A DNA stretch of 58,480 nt from Bacteroidales bacterium (GCA_024400495.1 JAKSMR010000014.1:1-58480), one strand, 5' to 3'; positions 17,406 to 26,620 are shown, numbered from the stretch's first letter. Numbers and translations are program-made. Notes: a model not told the origin generated them from the sequence alone.

Positions 17406-19763
17406 ATGAAAACCATCCGTCATCTCTCCGTAATATTCTGCCTCCTAGCACTTTGCTTCAACAGCAAAGCACAAGAGAGCAGACTCGACATCCACTCCTA
17501 CAACCTCACATTGGACATCAGCCACCTCCGATCGAACCATCTCGTAGGTGACGCGCTCCTCTCCGGCACCTTCCTTACGGCAGAAACGACAACTCGCCTT
17601 CTGTTTAACAGCGCTACCATCGACTCCTTGGTATGGAACGGAACAACAATCGACACACCCGCCTATACCTACGACGGACGCACCCTCACCATCAACACCC
17701 CTTCGGCCTCGGCAGGCGAGCCCTTCACCCTCCACGTCTTCTACTCCTCCCCCGGCTATGTGGAGAGCTATGGTTGGGGTGGTTTCCACTTCAACGCCAA
17801 CATCATCTATAATATAGGTGTCTGCTTCCGCGAACTCCCCCACGGCATCGGCCGCTCCTGGTTCCCCACCAACGACGACTTCACCGACAAAGCCACCTAT
17901 ACCCTCAACATCACCTCTCCTGTCAACTGGACCACCACCGCCAGCGGAATCCGCCAGAGCGCCACACGCAACTCCGACGGCAGCGAGTCGTCATCATGGG
18001 TGCTCTCCCACCCTACCTCCTCCTACCTTATCTCGGTAGCGGTAGGCCCTTTCTCGCGCCACAGCAGAACCATCCACAGCCTCTATGGCGACTATCCCCT
18101 CATCGTCGCCTACCATAACTACGACAGCACCACCGTCGCTTCAGCCTTCACCCAGCTGGACAACGTCGTCCCCTTCTTCGAACGCTGCTTCGGTCCCTAC
18201 CGCTGGGAAACGATAGGGTATACCGTGACTCCGATAGGATCGATGGAGCACGTGAACAACATCTCCCTTGTCACCAACGCTATCACCGACCAGACTCAAA
18301 CCGGGCAAGGGGTGATTGCCCACGAGCTGGCTCACGCCTGGTTCGGGAACCTCCTCACCTGTGCCTCCAGCAGCGACATGTGGATGCAAGAGGGCGGCGC
18401 CTCCTTCTGCGAAGAGGTGGCAGCAGAAGCCGTACATGGAAAGACCTATTCCAACAAGATTTACGAGACGAAACTCGAGGAGGTCCTGCGCACCACCCAC
18501 ATCCACGACAATGGATTCAAGCCCCTCTACGGACAGGAAGCTCCGACCTATACCTATGGCAGCACGACCTACGACAAAGGCGCCACCGTGTGGCATTCTT
18601 TGCGCGGCTATCTGGGAGACTCCCTGTTCTATTCAACCATGAAGAGGCTCTTTGCCGGCAACGCCTTCTCCAATCTCGACAGCTATGCCCTAAGGGACAC
18701 GCTCTCGTCCTTATCGGGAGTCGACCTCACCAATTTCTTCCACACCCACGTCTTCTCCGCCGGATTTGTGGACTATGTGGTAGATTCTCTCGCCTCCTCT
18801 CAGGCTGGAAGCAGATGGAACACCACCATCTCGCTGCGCCAGAAATTCTATGGCCGCTATGGCTCTCTGACGGACGTCCAGAACAAGATTCCCGTCACCT
18901 TCTTCAAAGGCACCCGTCCTATCGCCACTCACACCTTCGCCTTCACAGGAACCACCACCACCCAGGATGTCGTCCTCGACGAGAGACCCGACTTCGCCAT
19001 CATCGACTTCTATGAGACTTTCTCCGATGCCGTCACCGACGGAAATATTCTCCTCAGCGCACGTCAGCCCGGAGGATTCCCCCTCGCCCACTTCAAATAT
19101 ACGATGAGCAGCTGGACCGACACTGCCTTCCTCCACGTCGCCCACCATTGGGGAAAACCCGATGGGGAATATCGTAGCGAAGCGATCCGTAACCCTGGTA
19201 TCTGCCGCATGGCAAACCGATATTGGGTGGTCTCGGGGAGCATTCCCGAGAGCGCTGTCTCGATGCGAGGCTATTTCCGCTGTGGCAAAGGTAGCACCAG
19301 CACATATCCTTTCCTGGACGACTCCTTATACAGAAATTCCCGCGAATTTGACTCGATACGCCTGCTCTATCGCGAAGACTGCCGCACCCCTTGGCGCGTG
19401 ATCGAATCGTCCGTTAGCGGCAACAGCACCTCCGGATGGCTCTACACCGATGAACTGAAAACCGGAGAATACACCCTTGCCATCGTCAACGACTCGTTGC
19501 TCTCCATCAACGAGCCCTCACAGGCTACCAACCCCGTGCGCATCTATCCCAACCCCTCCTCTTCGAGCGTAATCATCGATGCCCCCTCCGAGGTAGAGAC
19601 CCTTTATCTGACCATCCTCGATATCTCCGGACGCACGATAACATCGTCCACTCCCGTTGCAAACCACGCCTCTTTCCATCACAACCTCTCTCACGGAACC
19701 TATATCTTCCAGCTAGAGACGCAAAAGACACAACTCGGCTCCTATAAGATTATCGTAGAATAA
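17406..19763 (+). CDS. Secreted M1-family metallopeptidase with T9SS sorting domain
   Basis: 785 residues from MKTIRHLSVI, with a signal peptide ending at SKAQ. The peptidase M1 beta-domain comes first. The catalytic zinc motif is HELAHAWFG (His306, Glu307, His310), with the third ligand Glu329 exactly 18 residues after His310 (MWMQEGGASF), as in M1 aminopeptidases. The exopeptidase GxMEN motif reads GSMEH, so the Asn is replaced by His. The C terminus (about 715-785: VRIYPNPSSSS, LDISGRTI, HGTYIFQLETQ) is a T9SS type A domain. It probably degrades peptides outside the cell. Confidence 0.92.
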   Translation: MKTIRHLSVIFCLLALCFNSKAQESRLDIHSYNLTLDISHLRSNHLVGDALLSGTFLTAETTTRLLFNSATIDSLVWNGTTIDTPAYTYDGRTLTINTPSASAGEPFTLHVFYSSPGYVESYGWGGFHFNANIIYNIGVCFRELPHGIGRSWFPTNDDFTDKATYTLNITSPVNWTTTASGIRQSATRNSDGSESSSWVLSHPTSSYLISVAVGPFSRHSRTIHSLYGDYPLIVAYHNYDSTTVASAFTQLDNVVPFFERCFGPYRWETIGYTVTPIGSMEHVNNISLVTNAITDQTQTGQGVIAHELAHAWFGNLLTCASSSDMWMQEGGASFCEEVAAEAVHGKTYSNKIYETKLEEVLRTTHIHDNGFKPLYGQEAPTYTYGSTTYDKGATVWHSLRGYLGDSLFYSTMKRLFAGNAFSNLDSYALRDTLSSLSGVDLTNFFHTHVFSAGFVDYVVDSLASSQAGSRWNTTISLRQKFYGRYGSLTDVQNKIPVTFFKGTRPIATHTFAFTGTTTTQDVVLDERPDFAIIDFYETFSDAVTDGNILLSARQPGGFPLAHFKYTMSSWTDTAFLHVAHHWGKPDGEYRSEAIRNPGICRMANRYWVVSGSIPESAVSMRGYFRCGKGSTSTYPFLDDSLYRNSREFDSIRLLYREDCRTPWRVIESSVSGNSTSGWLYTDELKTGEYTLAIVNDSLLSINEPSQATNPVRIYPNPSSSSVIIDAPSEVETLYLTILDISGRTITSSTPVANHASFHHNLSHGTYIFQLETQKTQLGSYKIIVE

Positions 19764-20172
19764 CCCAACGACCCCAACCTCTAAACAAATAACAGCCCCT
19801 CTCCTGAGAACAAGGAGCCTCTCCGTTGACCCGGGGGAGAGAAGGTTCTGTCGCTTGGCTCCCGATCAATTCCTGAAGGACAACCTGCCTGCTTCCCTCA
19901 AGCAGGCACCAAGCAGGCATCACTATAGCAGATGGGTCGCAAACCCTAGCGAAATAGCGAGGCAACCGCGACGTTGCTGCGAAGCTGACGTACGGCAGAC
20001 ACGAGTAGTTTAGTCTTCAAGTGATTATCCACAGGGAAAATGCTGCGCGACACTTTATAGGAAACCCGCAGGAAGGACAAATAGCAATAAAGTGTGATTG
20101 GCTCATCAAGACAATCACACTCTCTTTCCTTAGCAAGGACTCTATGCCCGTTATCGGACGCAGCCACCTCGC
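19764..20172. other. Intergenic stretch, no convincing gene
   Basis: Contains one clean hairpin, GCCTGCTT-CCCTC-AAGCAGGC (19887-19907), without a T run. I see no coding signature. The last part adjoins the family-2 gene remnant at 20173. Confidence 0.5.
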
Positions 20173-20276
20173 ATGCTCACCCTGCAGAGCGACGAACTCG
20201 TCTGCTTCGTAGAAGAGGAGGAGACACAACAGGACTACGGGCCTCGTAGAAAAAGAGGGTCTCTGAAACCGCCATC
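20173..20276 (+). pseudogene. Remnant of the family-2 upstream gene (VCFVEEE motif)
   Basis: The frame from ATG 20173 reads MLTLQSDELVCFVEEEET, matching GNEPVCFVEEETLKGG in the fragment at 56809-57097. Similarity fades after about 20 residues and the frame then runs into the inverted repeat at 20277. The family is not recognised. Only this core motif survives, so the copy is broken. Confidence 0.55.
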
Positions 20277-20424
20277 TGTTACATGTTACAACGTTACAAT
20301 GAAAAAAAGGATACCTCACACCCCTATATATACTATATAACTAATTAATTATTAAATATATATATAATCCAAAGGTGCTAGTTGCACCTCTCAAAAAGTC
20401 ATTGTAACGTTGTAACATGTAACA
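20277..20424 (+). repeat. Family-2 locus 1: AT-rich core flanked by a perfect 26-bp inverted repeat
   Basis: Left arm 20277-20302 and right arm 20399-20424 are perfect reverse complements. Each arm is built of about three copies of TGTTACA. Between them lies the conserved core with ACACCCCTATATA, CTATATAACTAATTAATTA and the hairpin AGGTGCTAGTTGCACCT. Loci at 30036, 57111 and 57785 have the same core but differently sequenced arms. Confidence 0.9.
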
Positions 20425-20439
20425 AAACACCAATCTCAT

Positions 20440-20620
20440 CTTCACTAAGAAGCACATTCACAACGAAGTATAACTTTCCAAAATCCTCTTCCCTTAAGAT
20501 GCCCGTGTTAGAAAAGGGTACAGAATGCCTCAAATTGCCCCTCTTTCAGGCCTCAAAAGATGCAACTCAGACCCTCGAGCCTATGTTTTTTCAAAATTGG
20601 GGCACAGCACACTATCGTAC
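20440..20620 (+). repeat. Conserved segment downstream of family-2 locus 1
   Basis: Shares AAGCACATTCACAACGAA, GGGTACAGAATGCCTCAAAT and CAGGCCTCAAAAGA with 57281-57545, 57954-58230 and (minus strand) 29640-30020. The frame beginning MPVLEKGTECLKLPLFQASK matches MPVLGKGTKCIKILFKQTSK at 58009 but degenerates after about 50 residues. Confidence 0.75.
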
Positions 20621-20732
20621 TGCACCCCCAAAATACACACAGGTTGCAACTATATAGCTGAACCATTACTAAATTTAGAGCGTCCTTTTAGTCGTTTCCC
20701 ACAATCCAAGGGAACGACCAGCCGTAATTTCC

Positions 20733-20978
20733 TAAAGGCGACTTCTAAAAATTAGAAAAACAATAAAGGTAACCTCTAAAAATTCAGTTTCAGACGATTT
20801 TTGATTATGGGCGAGCAGGTTTCTTCTTTGAACGAAGGCGCAATGCGGTGCATTGTAACTGAGTGAAAAGAAGAAAGATGCCGTTCAGAATCGAAAAGCG
20901 TGAAAAAGTAATATTTTTTAATATCCTTTATCATTACGTTGAATTTTTAGAGGTTACCTAAATATTAGAGATCACCTA
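20733..20978. repeat. Family-1 MITE-like element C with flanking partial copies
   Basis: The core element 20767-20959 (193 bp) has perfect 20-bp terminal inverted repeats, AGGTAACCTCTAAAAATTCA and its complement. A partial copy (GGCGACTTCTAAAAATTAG) precedes it at about 20736. Another (TATTAGAGATCACCTA) follows and includes the yicC stop codon. The interior differs from elements A and B but likewise holds short hairpins. No ORF. Confidence 0.88.
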
Positions 20979-21845
20979 AAGGATATTGCCCAGCTGCTCC
21001 TTGATTTTCTCGAGCTCGTCCTTCATCTGCACCACAAGTTGCTGGATAGCCACATGGTTGGCCTTGCTGCCTGTAGTGTTGATCTCGCGGCCCATCTCCT
21101 GGACAATGAACCCCAATTTCTTTCCCGAGCCCTCTTCAGAGTCCATCGTCTCGCGGAAATAATCGATGTGCTTCTTCAGACGAACCTTCTCCTCTGTGAT
21201 ATCAAGCTTCTCGAGATAATAGATGAGCTCCTGCTCGAAACGATTCTCGTCCACGTCCTTTACTCCAAAATCAACAATATACTTGCGGATACGCTCCTTT
21301 GCGGTCTCTATGCGCTCGTTCTCGTACTGAGGGATTTCGTTAAGCTTCTGCTCGATAGTGTCGACGTGCTTTACAAAATCGTCACGGAGGATAAGTCCTT
21401 CGTGGGAGCGGAACTGATCTACCGTCTTGATTGCATCCTGGATGGCACAACGGAGCTGATTCCATTCTTCGTCGGGCATAGTGTCGGTCTGGTTGCTGAC
21501 CCAGAGGTCGGGCTGACGGATGAGAGCGGAAAAGATATCCTGGGCACCATTCACGCCAAGCTGGGTGGCAAGACCGGAGACCTCGCTATAACGGGATTTC
21601 AGAAGCTCGGCATTCAGCTGGGCAGCAGAAGCGATAGAGCCATCCTCCTCGGTGAGGATGAAGTCTATCTTGCCTCGTTCGAGTTGGTTGAGCATGGAAC
21701 GGATCTCGAGATCCTTATCGCGATAGCTGAAAGGAAGCTTGACATTAGCATCCATCTGCTTGCTGTTGAGCGTCTTTATCTCAATAGTTATTTTCTTTGC
21801 GCCAATCTCACATTGTTTTTTGGCGTAGCCCGTCATTGATTTCAT
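20976..21845 (-). CDS. yicC: YicC-family endoribonuclease
   Basis: 289 residues with the family N terminus MKSMTGYAKK, the central DRNRFEQELIYYLEKLDITE-like region (here DENRFEQELIYY) and the C-terminal signature GKKLGFIVQEMGREINTTGS ending QMKDELEKIKEQLGNIL. YicC proteins are RNases implicated in small-RNA turnover. The stop codon TAG at 20978-20976 lies within a family-1 repeat, so the last residues may have been fixed by its insertion. No partner gene is adjacent; apbE lies upstream on the same strand. Confidence 0.93.
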   Translation of the reverse strand: MKSMTGYAKKQCEIGAKKITIEIKTLNSKQMDANVKLPFSYRDKDLEIRSMLNQLERGKIDFILTEEDGSIASAAQLNAELLKSRYSEVSGLATQLGVNGAQDIFSALIRQPDLWVSNQTDTMPDEEWNQLRCAIQDAIKTVDQFRSHEGLILRDDFVKHVDTIEQKLNEIPQYENERIETAKERIRKYIVDFGVKDVDENRFEQELIYYLEKLDITEEKVRLKKHIDYFRETMDSEEGSGKKLGFIVQEMGREINTTGSKANHVAIQQLVVQMKDELEKIKEQLGNIL

Positions 21846-21865
21846 AGTAGTATCGATATATTATT

Positions 21866-21881
21866 GGCGACCTCTAAAAGA
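21866..21881. repeat. Family-1 repeat fragment between apbE and yicC
   Basis: GGCGACCTCTAAAAGA matches one terminus of the family-1 elements. No second end is visible. Confidence 0.6.
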
Positions 21882-21918
21882 ACCAGAGGAAGGGGTAAGA
21901 ATAGATGCCGCCTGCCTG

Positions 21919-22929
21919 TTATTTTCTAATGATTTTCTCAAATTCGTGAGTGGCGAAAGTCCTCATCTCGCCATTATCGTCGTAGATGAATAAGACCGCC
22001 TGCACCTGAGGGTCGTCGGGATGGGAGTCGATGAACTGCAACGACTTCTCCAAACCCATAACCATAAAGGCGGTTGCCAAGGCGTCGGCTCTCCAAGCAT
22101 ACTTGTCTACCACGGAGACGCTGAGGAGGCTGTGCTCTACCGGACGGCCCGTCATGGGATCGATGGTGTGGGAATACTTCACGCCCTCTTTCTCATAATA
22201 CTTGCGGTAGTTGCCCGAAGTAACCACCGACATATCGTCGAGATTGATCACCAGCTCCACCTCCTGAGGGCTGTCCTTATCGGCAGCAGGACGTTCGATT
22301 CCTACGCCCCAGGAGCTCCCGTCAGGCTTCACGCCTCGAGCAATCACTTCGCCTCCCACATCTACGAGGAAACTCTCAACGCCTTCGCGGGTAAGGAAGT
22401 CGGCGATGATATCCACAACATAGCCCTGTGCGATAGCGTTGAAATCAATCTCGGTCTCCGGATATCTCTTCTGAAGACGATTCCCTTCTGTCACTTCCAC
22501 AATACCCTGCCCGGTATATTGCCGCAGGCTATCGATGAGGTTGTCGGTCATCTCCGAGCTCTTGTCGAATCCGAACCCCCATGCGCGAACCAGCTTACCT
22601 ATGGTGCAGTCAAAAGCGCCTCCGGTATATTCGTTGATCTCGGCCGATTGGGCGAACATCTCCGCCAGGATGTCGTCGAGAGAATCAGTGACATTGCTGT
22701 TTAACTGACGTAGCAAGGAGTTTTCGACCCACAACGATGCCGACTGGTCGAAAGCATCAAGGATGGAGTCTATCTGAGGTTGATAATCCTTATGGCCATA
22801 ATATATTATAGAATAATAGGTGCCTTGGGCCTTGCCGCTCAGCTCAACACGAGAATCCCTGTCCTTGCAGGATACGGCGACAACGGCTACGACAGCCAAC
22901 AGGAATGGGAGGAACGATCTTTTCTTCAT
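21919..22929 (-). CDS. apbE: FAD:protein FMN transferase (ApbE lipoprotein)
   Basis: 336 residues with an SPII signal (VAVSC, lipidated Cys21). ApbE attaches FMN to threonines of Rnf/Nqr-type subunits, using FAD and Mg2+. Family features are GGAFDCTIGKLVRAWGFG, the NAIAQGYVVDIIADFL segment, FLVDVGGEVIARG, and the C-terminal HTIDPMTGRPVEH with DALATAFMVMG. All standard blocks are present. It acts in the periplasm. No Nqr or Rnf genes lie nearby. Confidence 0.95.
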   Translation of the reverse strand: MKKRSFLPFLLAVVAVVAVSCKDRDSRVELSGKAQGTYYSIIYYGHKDYQPQIDSILDAFDQSASLWVENSLLRQLNSNVTDSLDDILAEMFAQSAEINEYTGGAFDCTIGKLVRAWGFGFDKSSEMTDNLIDSLRQYTGQGIVEVTEGNRLQKRYPETEIDFNAIAQGYVVDIIADFLTREGVESFLVDVGGEVIARGVKPDGSSWGVGIERPAADKDSPQEVELVINLDDMSVVTSGNYRKYYEKEGVKYSHTIDPMTGRPVEHSLLSVSVVDKYAWRADALATAFMVMGLEKSLQFIDSHPDDPQVQAVLFIYDDNGEMRTFATHEFEKIIRK

Positions 22930-22938
22930 GCCGATTTA

Positions 22939-22975
22939 TCAAAAGAGCGCTCGGTTTTAGCCGAACGCTCTTGTT
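22939..22975 (-). terminator. Terminator of the T9SS gene at 23000
   Basis: On the minus strand AAGAGCG-TTCGGCTAAAACCGA-GCGCTCTT forms an interrupted GC-rich hairpin followed by TT. It separates that gene from apbE. Confidence 0.8.
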
Positions 22976-22999
22976 TTATATTGAAGGATAACCTTCGGA

Positions 23000-24406
23000 C
23001 TATTTAGTTACGACAAAGTTACGAACTACTACGTCGCCGTTTCTCAGCTGGATGCGGAGGGTGTAGGTGCCATTAGCGAGGCTGCTGAGGTCGAGAGAGC
23101 TCTGTGCTGCCATGTTGTAGGAGTTCATTACGCGCTGACCAACGGTGTTGTAAATGCAGAGGTTGTCGATAGCATCAACACAGTCGAGGTTGAGTTTAGC
23201 GCTGGTGGGGTTAGGATAGAGACGAACGGCGTTCATTTCTGCCTCGGCGATGCCTTCGTTCACCATAACGGTGATGGAGGTCTGGGTCTTGCAGTTGGTG
23301 GTTCTGTTGGTAGCCTCGAGGGAGAAATCGGTGTTCTCGGTCAGCACACGGGTGGTGATGGTGTCGGTGGTTTCGCCTTCGCCCCATTTGTAAGCTACGT
23401 TCTCCTGGTCGCAGACAGCATAAAGAGTAGCAGTCTGGCCGGGGTTGATGTTGATGTCGCCATTGATGGAGACGATGGGGTTACGATAGATGGTGTAGGA
23501 GAGGAGGGCGATACTGTCGCAGCCATGAGAGGAGAGACCAACCTTTACGCTATCGGTACCGGTGCTGGTGTAGGTTCTGCTGTATTCGACGGTGTTGGTG
23601 TCAACAGTATAGGAGCCCGAGAAGGTGGTGTACTCGCAAGCAGGAGGAAGAACAACGTTGGTACGAACTTTGTAGTATACGTTAATATGTGCAAGCTTCA
23701 CGCTGTCGAAGCACTGTTCCTGGGTGGTTCCACGACCATGGAATCTGCTCCACATAGCATCGCCTTCTTCGCCAATATAATCCTCGGTGGAGAAAACCTG
23801 ATTTACATCGGTGTGAAGCTCGGGGAAACCGGAGCCGAAGGAGAAGAACACACGGGTGCAGCCAGAGACTACGGTGTCGCTGCTCTTAGCGGCAGGATTG
23901 ATGATGGTGAGGTTCAGGCTGAGGGTGGAGTCGCAGTTGATAGCGGTATTGGTCTTGGACATTGCGGAGATGACGGTATCTCTAGTGAAGGTCATACCAT
24001 GCCAATTCAGTTTTGCACATGCGACAGTTGTAAGGTCCTCTACATAAGTGGTAACTTTGGTAAAATTGATCGTGAGTGCGCTATCGCAACCCTGAGCATT
24101 GGTGAAGTGGTCTACAAGAGTAGTATCACGAACGATGGTTGCATTTTTCCAAGAGTAGGAGCAAGCCGAAACAGCGATGGTGTTTGCTGTGTTGTTGTTT
24201 ACGATAAGGTTGAGAACGAAGAGGGTGTCGTTCTGAAGGAGTGCCTGGGTGGTGGAGGCGCTGTAGGTGGTTCCGTTTACGCTCCAGGTGTAGGAATCGC
24301 ACACAGTAGTATCCAGAATAACCTGGGTAGAAGCATTGTTCTGAGCCATCATAAATACGGGCATCATAACGGCCATCAGTAACGTAATGAATAGTTTCTT
24401 TTTCAT
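23000..24406 (-). CDS. Secreted adhesin-like protein with T9SS type A sorting domain
   Basis: 468 residues: signal peptide MKKKLFITLLMAVMMPVFMMAQ, then repeated cysteine-containing beta modules of the pattern DTTVCDSYTW..., VSACSYSW..., GCDSALTINFT, INCDSTLSLNLT and GCDSIALLSYT. These resemble repeat domains of Bacteroidota surface proteins. The C-terminal T9SS domain begins VRLYPNPTSAK, with IYNTVGQRVMN and LANGTYTLRIQLRNG. The start matches the promoter at 24516-24524. The function of the repeats is unknown; surface binding is a guess. Confidence 0.88.
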   Translation of the reverse strand: MKKKLFITLLMAVMMPVFMMAQNNASTQVILDTTVCDSYTWSVNGTTYSASTTQALLQNDTLFVLNLIVNNNTANTIAVSACSYSWKNATIVRDTTLVDHFTNAQGCDSALTINFTKVTTYVEDLTTVACAKLNWHGMTFTRDTVISAMSKTNTAINCDSTLSLNLTIINPAAKSSDTVVSGCTRVFFSFGSGFPELHTDVNQVFSTEDYIGEEGDAMWSRFHGRGTTQEQCFDSVKLAHINVYYKVRTNVVLPPACEYTTFSGSYTVDTNTVEYSRTYTSTGTDSVKVGLSSHGCDSIALLSYTIYRNPIVSINGDININPGQTATLYAVCDQENVAYKWGEGETTDTITTRVLTENTDFSLEATNRTTNCKTQTSITVMVNEGIAEAEMNAVRLYPNPTSAKLNLDCVDAIDNLCIYNTVGQRVMNSYNMAAQSSLDLSSLANGTYTLRIQLRNGDVVVRNFVVTK

Positions 24407-24460
24407 TTTTGTCGTAATGATTAAATTATTCTTTATTTTATTATTTTCTTCTAATAGTGT

Positions 24461-24524
24461 GTAGATTAATAATCTACGTAATATCCACCCATTCCCTAGG
24501 GCGAAATATTAATATGCAAAGATA
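24461..24524 (-). promoter_or_regulatory. Promoter and leader hairpin of the 23000-24406 gene
   Basis: The minus strand has TATCTTTGC at 24524-24516. The leader contains the perfect palindrome GTAGATT-AAT-AATCTAC (24461-24477), whose role is unknown. Confidence 0.75.
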
Positions 24525-24602
24525 ACACTTTTTTTTATATTATACACTATTTTTAGAAAAAATCTTTACCCAGTCGCGCACAGCCGGCCACCTCCGACAG
24601 CA

Positions 24603-24640
24603 AAGAAGTGCCGGACAAACCGATCTGTCCGACACTTCTT
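24603..24640 (-). terminator. rlmD terminator
   Basis: AAGAAGTG.CGGACA and TGTCCG.CACTTCTT pair around an 8-nt loop, about 45 nt after the rlmD stop. Confidence 0.75.
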
Positions 24641-24683
24641 CTTGTATTAAACCGTCCGAAGCCTCGTGGCTCCGCTTTTGTGG

Positions 24684-26174
24684 CTACTTGAGTTTCAGCT
24701 CTACCACATTCTCCACGTGCTGGGTGTGGGGGAACATGTCGACGGGCTGGATTTTCACCACCTCGTATTTGCTCGACAGCAGCTCCAGGTCGCGCGCCTG
24801 TGTGGCGGGGTTGCAGCTGACATAGACGATCTTACGTGCTTCGGTTGCAAGCAGCTGTTCCACAACCTTTTCGTGCATGCCGGCACGAGGAGGATCGGTG
24901 ATGACGACATCAGGGCGGCCGTTCTCCTTGATGAAGTCTTCGGTCAGCACCTTCGCCATGTCGCCGGCATAGAACGTAGTGTTGTCGTAGCCGTTATATT
25001 GGGCATTGATCTTGGCATCTTCGATTGCCTCTTCAACGTACTCAATACCGACAATTTTCTTGCATTTTCCGGCCAAGAAGAGTGCAATAGTACCCGTGCC
25101 GGTATAAAGGTCGTAGACCGTCTCGTCGCCTTGGAGGTCGGCAAACTCGGCAACAAAGCTATAGAGGCGTTGTGCCTGGGCCGAGTTGGTCTGGAAGAAG
25201 GACTTGGGGTTGATCTTGAAGCGGAGCGTCTTGCCGCCTTTGTAGCCTTCCATCTCTTCGACGATGTGGTCTTTTCCGTGATAGGTGACAACGTCGAGGT
25301 CGGTATAGGAGTCGTTAAACTTGTTGTTTACAATATATTGAAGGGAGGTGATCTCGGGGAATCTCTCCTTCAGGAGGTCGAGGAGCGGGAAGAGTCTCTG
25401 TCGATCGTCGTCGCCAAGGATCGTGTCGTTCTGATCCTGACCTGTGGAGACGATAACCACCACCATCCATTCGCCTATGGAGCTGTTGCGGATGACGATA
25501 TTGCGCAGGAAACCGGTATGGTTGCGGATATCGTAGAAGGGGATCTTGTTTTCCAACGCGTAGTCGCGGACGGCGAGTCGGATGGCGTTGGAAGGATCTT
25601 TCTGCAGGGCACAATGGTCGATGTTAAGCACCTTGTCGAACAGCTGGGGGGCATGGAAGCCGAGTGCGCCAGGGTCTTTGGCGAGCTCCTCCTTCGAGAT
25701 GGCGTCCATCTCCTCGTTGGTGCGCCAACGCTTTGTGGAGAAGGTGTATTCCAGCTTGTTACGATAGTAGAAGATATTCTCGGAGCCACAGACAGGACGC
25801 ATCGTGGAGCAGTCGACATGGCCCAGCCGCTCCAGGTTGTCCTTCACCTGCTTCTGCTTGTAGAAGATCTGATCTTCGTACTTCATATTCTGCCACTTGC
25901 ATCCACCACAGGTGCCAAAATGGGGACATTGCAGTTCGGCGCGTTTGGGCGAAGGTTTCTTGATGGCGATAGCGCGGCCTTCGGCATAGTTCTTCTTCTT
26001 TTTGAACACCTTCAGGTCTATCACGTCGCCAGGGACCACGAAGGGGACAAAGACAACCATTCCCGACCCGGGCTCGTCGCCTTCAACTTTAGCGATAGAC
26101 ATGCCTTCGGCGGCAGCATCGATTATCTCAACATCTTCGTAGATGATTTCTTTCTTTGTTTTTCTCATTTTCAT
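24684..26174 (-). CDS. rlmD: 23S rRNA (uracil-5-)-methyltransferase RlmD
   Basis: 496 residues. An N-terminal TRAM domain (about 10-70) is followed by [4Fe-4S] ligands Cys83, Cys89 and Cys92 in LQCPHFGTCGGCKWQ, a Rossmann methyltransferase domain with YDLYTGTGTIALFLAG, the DPPRAGM motif, and the catalytic-cysteine motif VSCNPATQARDL near residue 450. This set identifies RumA/RlmD-type enzymes that methylate U1939 (or U747) of 23S rRNA; which site cannot be decided here. Transcribed alone. Confidence 0.95.
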   Translation of the reverse strand: MKMRKTKKEIIYEDVEIIDAAAEGMSIAKVEGDEPGSGMVVFVPFVVPGDVIDLKVFKKKKNYAEGRAIAIKKPSPKRAELQCPHFGTCGGCKWQNMKYEDQIFYKQKQVKDNLERLGHVDCSTMRPVCGSENIFYYRNKLEYTFSTKRWRTNEEMDAISKEELAKDPGALGFHAPQLFDKVLNIDHCALQKDPSNAIRLAVRDYALENKIPFYDIRNHTGFLRNIVIRNSSIGEWMVVVIVSTGQDQNDTILGDDDRQRLFPLLDLLKERFPEITSLQYIVNNKFNDSYTDLDVVTYHGKDHIVEEMEGYKGGKTLRFKINPKSFFQTNSAQAQRLYSFVAEFADLQGDETVYDLYTGTGTIALFLAGKCKKIVGIEYVEEAIEDAKINAQYNGYDNTTFYAGDMAKVLTEDFIKENGRPDVVITDPPRAGMHEKVVEQLLATEARKIVYVSCNPATQARDLELLSSKYEVVKIQPVDMFPHTQHVENVVELKLK

Positions 26175-26371
26175 AGCGTTGGGTTGCTATTCTGCCTACA
26201 AACCGGGCTCCCGCAGCACTCTTTTTTCCCTATCTTGGCGAACGGGCGGGCTTTAGCCAGCCTCCATCCGGCCAGATTGCCGAGGCATCCGGGACGCTGC
26301 TGGCTCGAAAACCTATGGCCAAAGGCCTCCTGCAGCCCGTTTGGGGAGTGGTTTTTCTTCGGCTAAAAATA

Positions 26372-26405
26372 AAAAAGAAGTATTGAACGTGCAATACTTC
26401 TTCTT
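26372..26405 (-). terminator. rpmH terminator
   Basis: Perfect stem AAGAAGTATTG / CAATACTTCTT around AACGTG. The stretch 26175-26370 between it and rlmD shows no gene. Confidence 0.8.
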
Positions 26406-26451
26406 CCTTTGCAAAGTTATTTCTTTAATTATAGCTAAAGAAATATAAACA

Positions 26452-26598
26452 CTATCGTTCGTCGGAGACGGTAAGTCTCTTTCTGCCTTTACGACGGCGT
26501 GCAGCTAAAACTTTACGACCGTTAGCAGTAGACATTCTCTGACGGAAACCGTGCTTATTTGCTCTTTTTCTGCGTGATGGTTGGAATGTTCTCTTCAT
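26452..26598 (-). CDS. rpmH: 50S ribosomal protein L34
   Basis: 48 residues, beginning [18 protein letters not shown] and continuing [20 protein letters not shown], the complete L34 signature. The C terminus is slightly extended (RLTVSDER). The -7 box TACTTTTG lies upstream at 26628-26621. rnpA, its usual partner, is not adjacent. Confidence 0.97.
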   Translation of the reverse strand: MKRTFQPSRRKRANKHGFRQRMSTANGRKVLAARRRKGRKRLTVSDER

Positions 26599-26620
26599 TT
26601 TTTACTCAATTTTGGAGTTG

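Noticed and set aside
20277-20424. CRISPR or rho-independent terminator at the AT core
   Set aside because: Arms are single inverted pairs, not regularly spaced direct repeats. The hairpin arms are over 90 bp apart with no T run, so neither fits.
26175-26371. SRP RNA or 6S RNA in the rlmD-rpmH gap
   Set aside because: GC-rich with some pairing, but I could find none of the conserved loops of either RNA.
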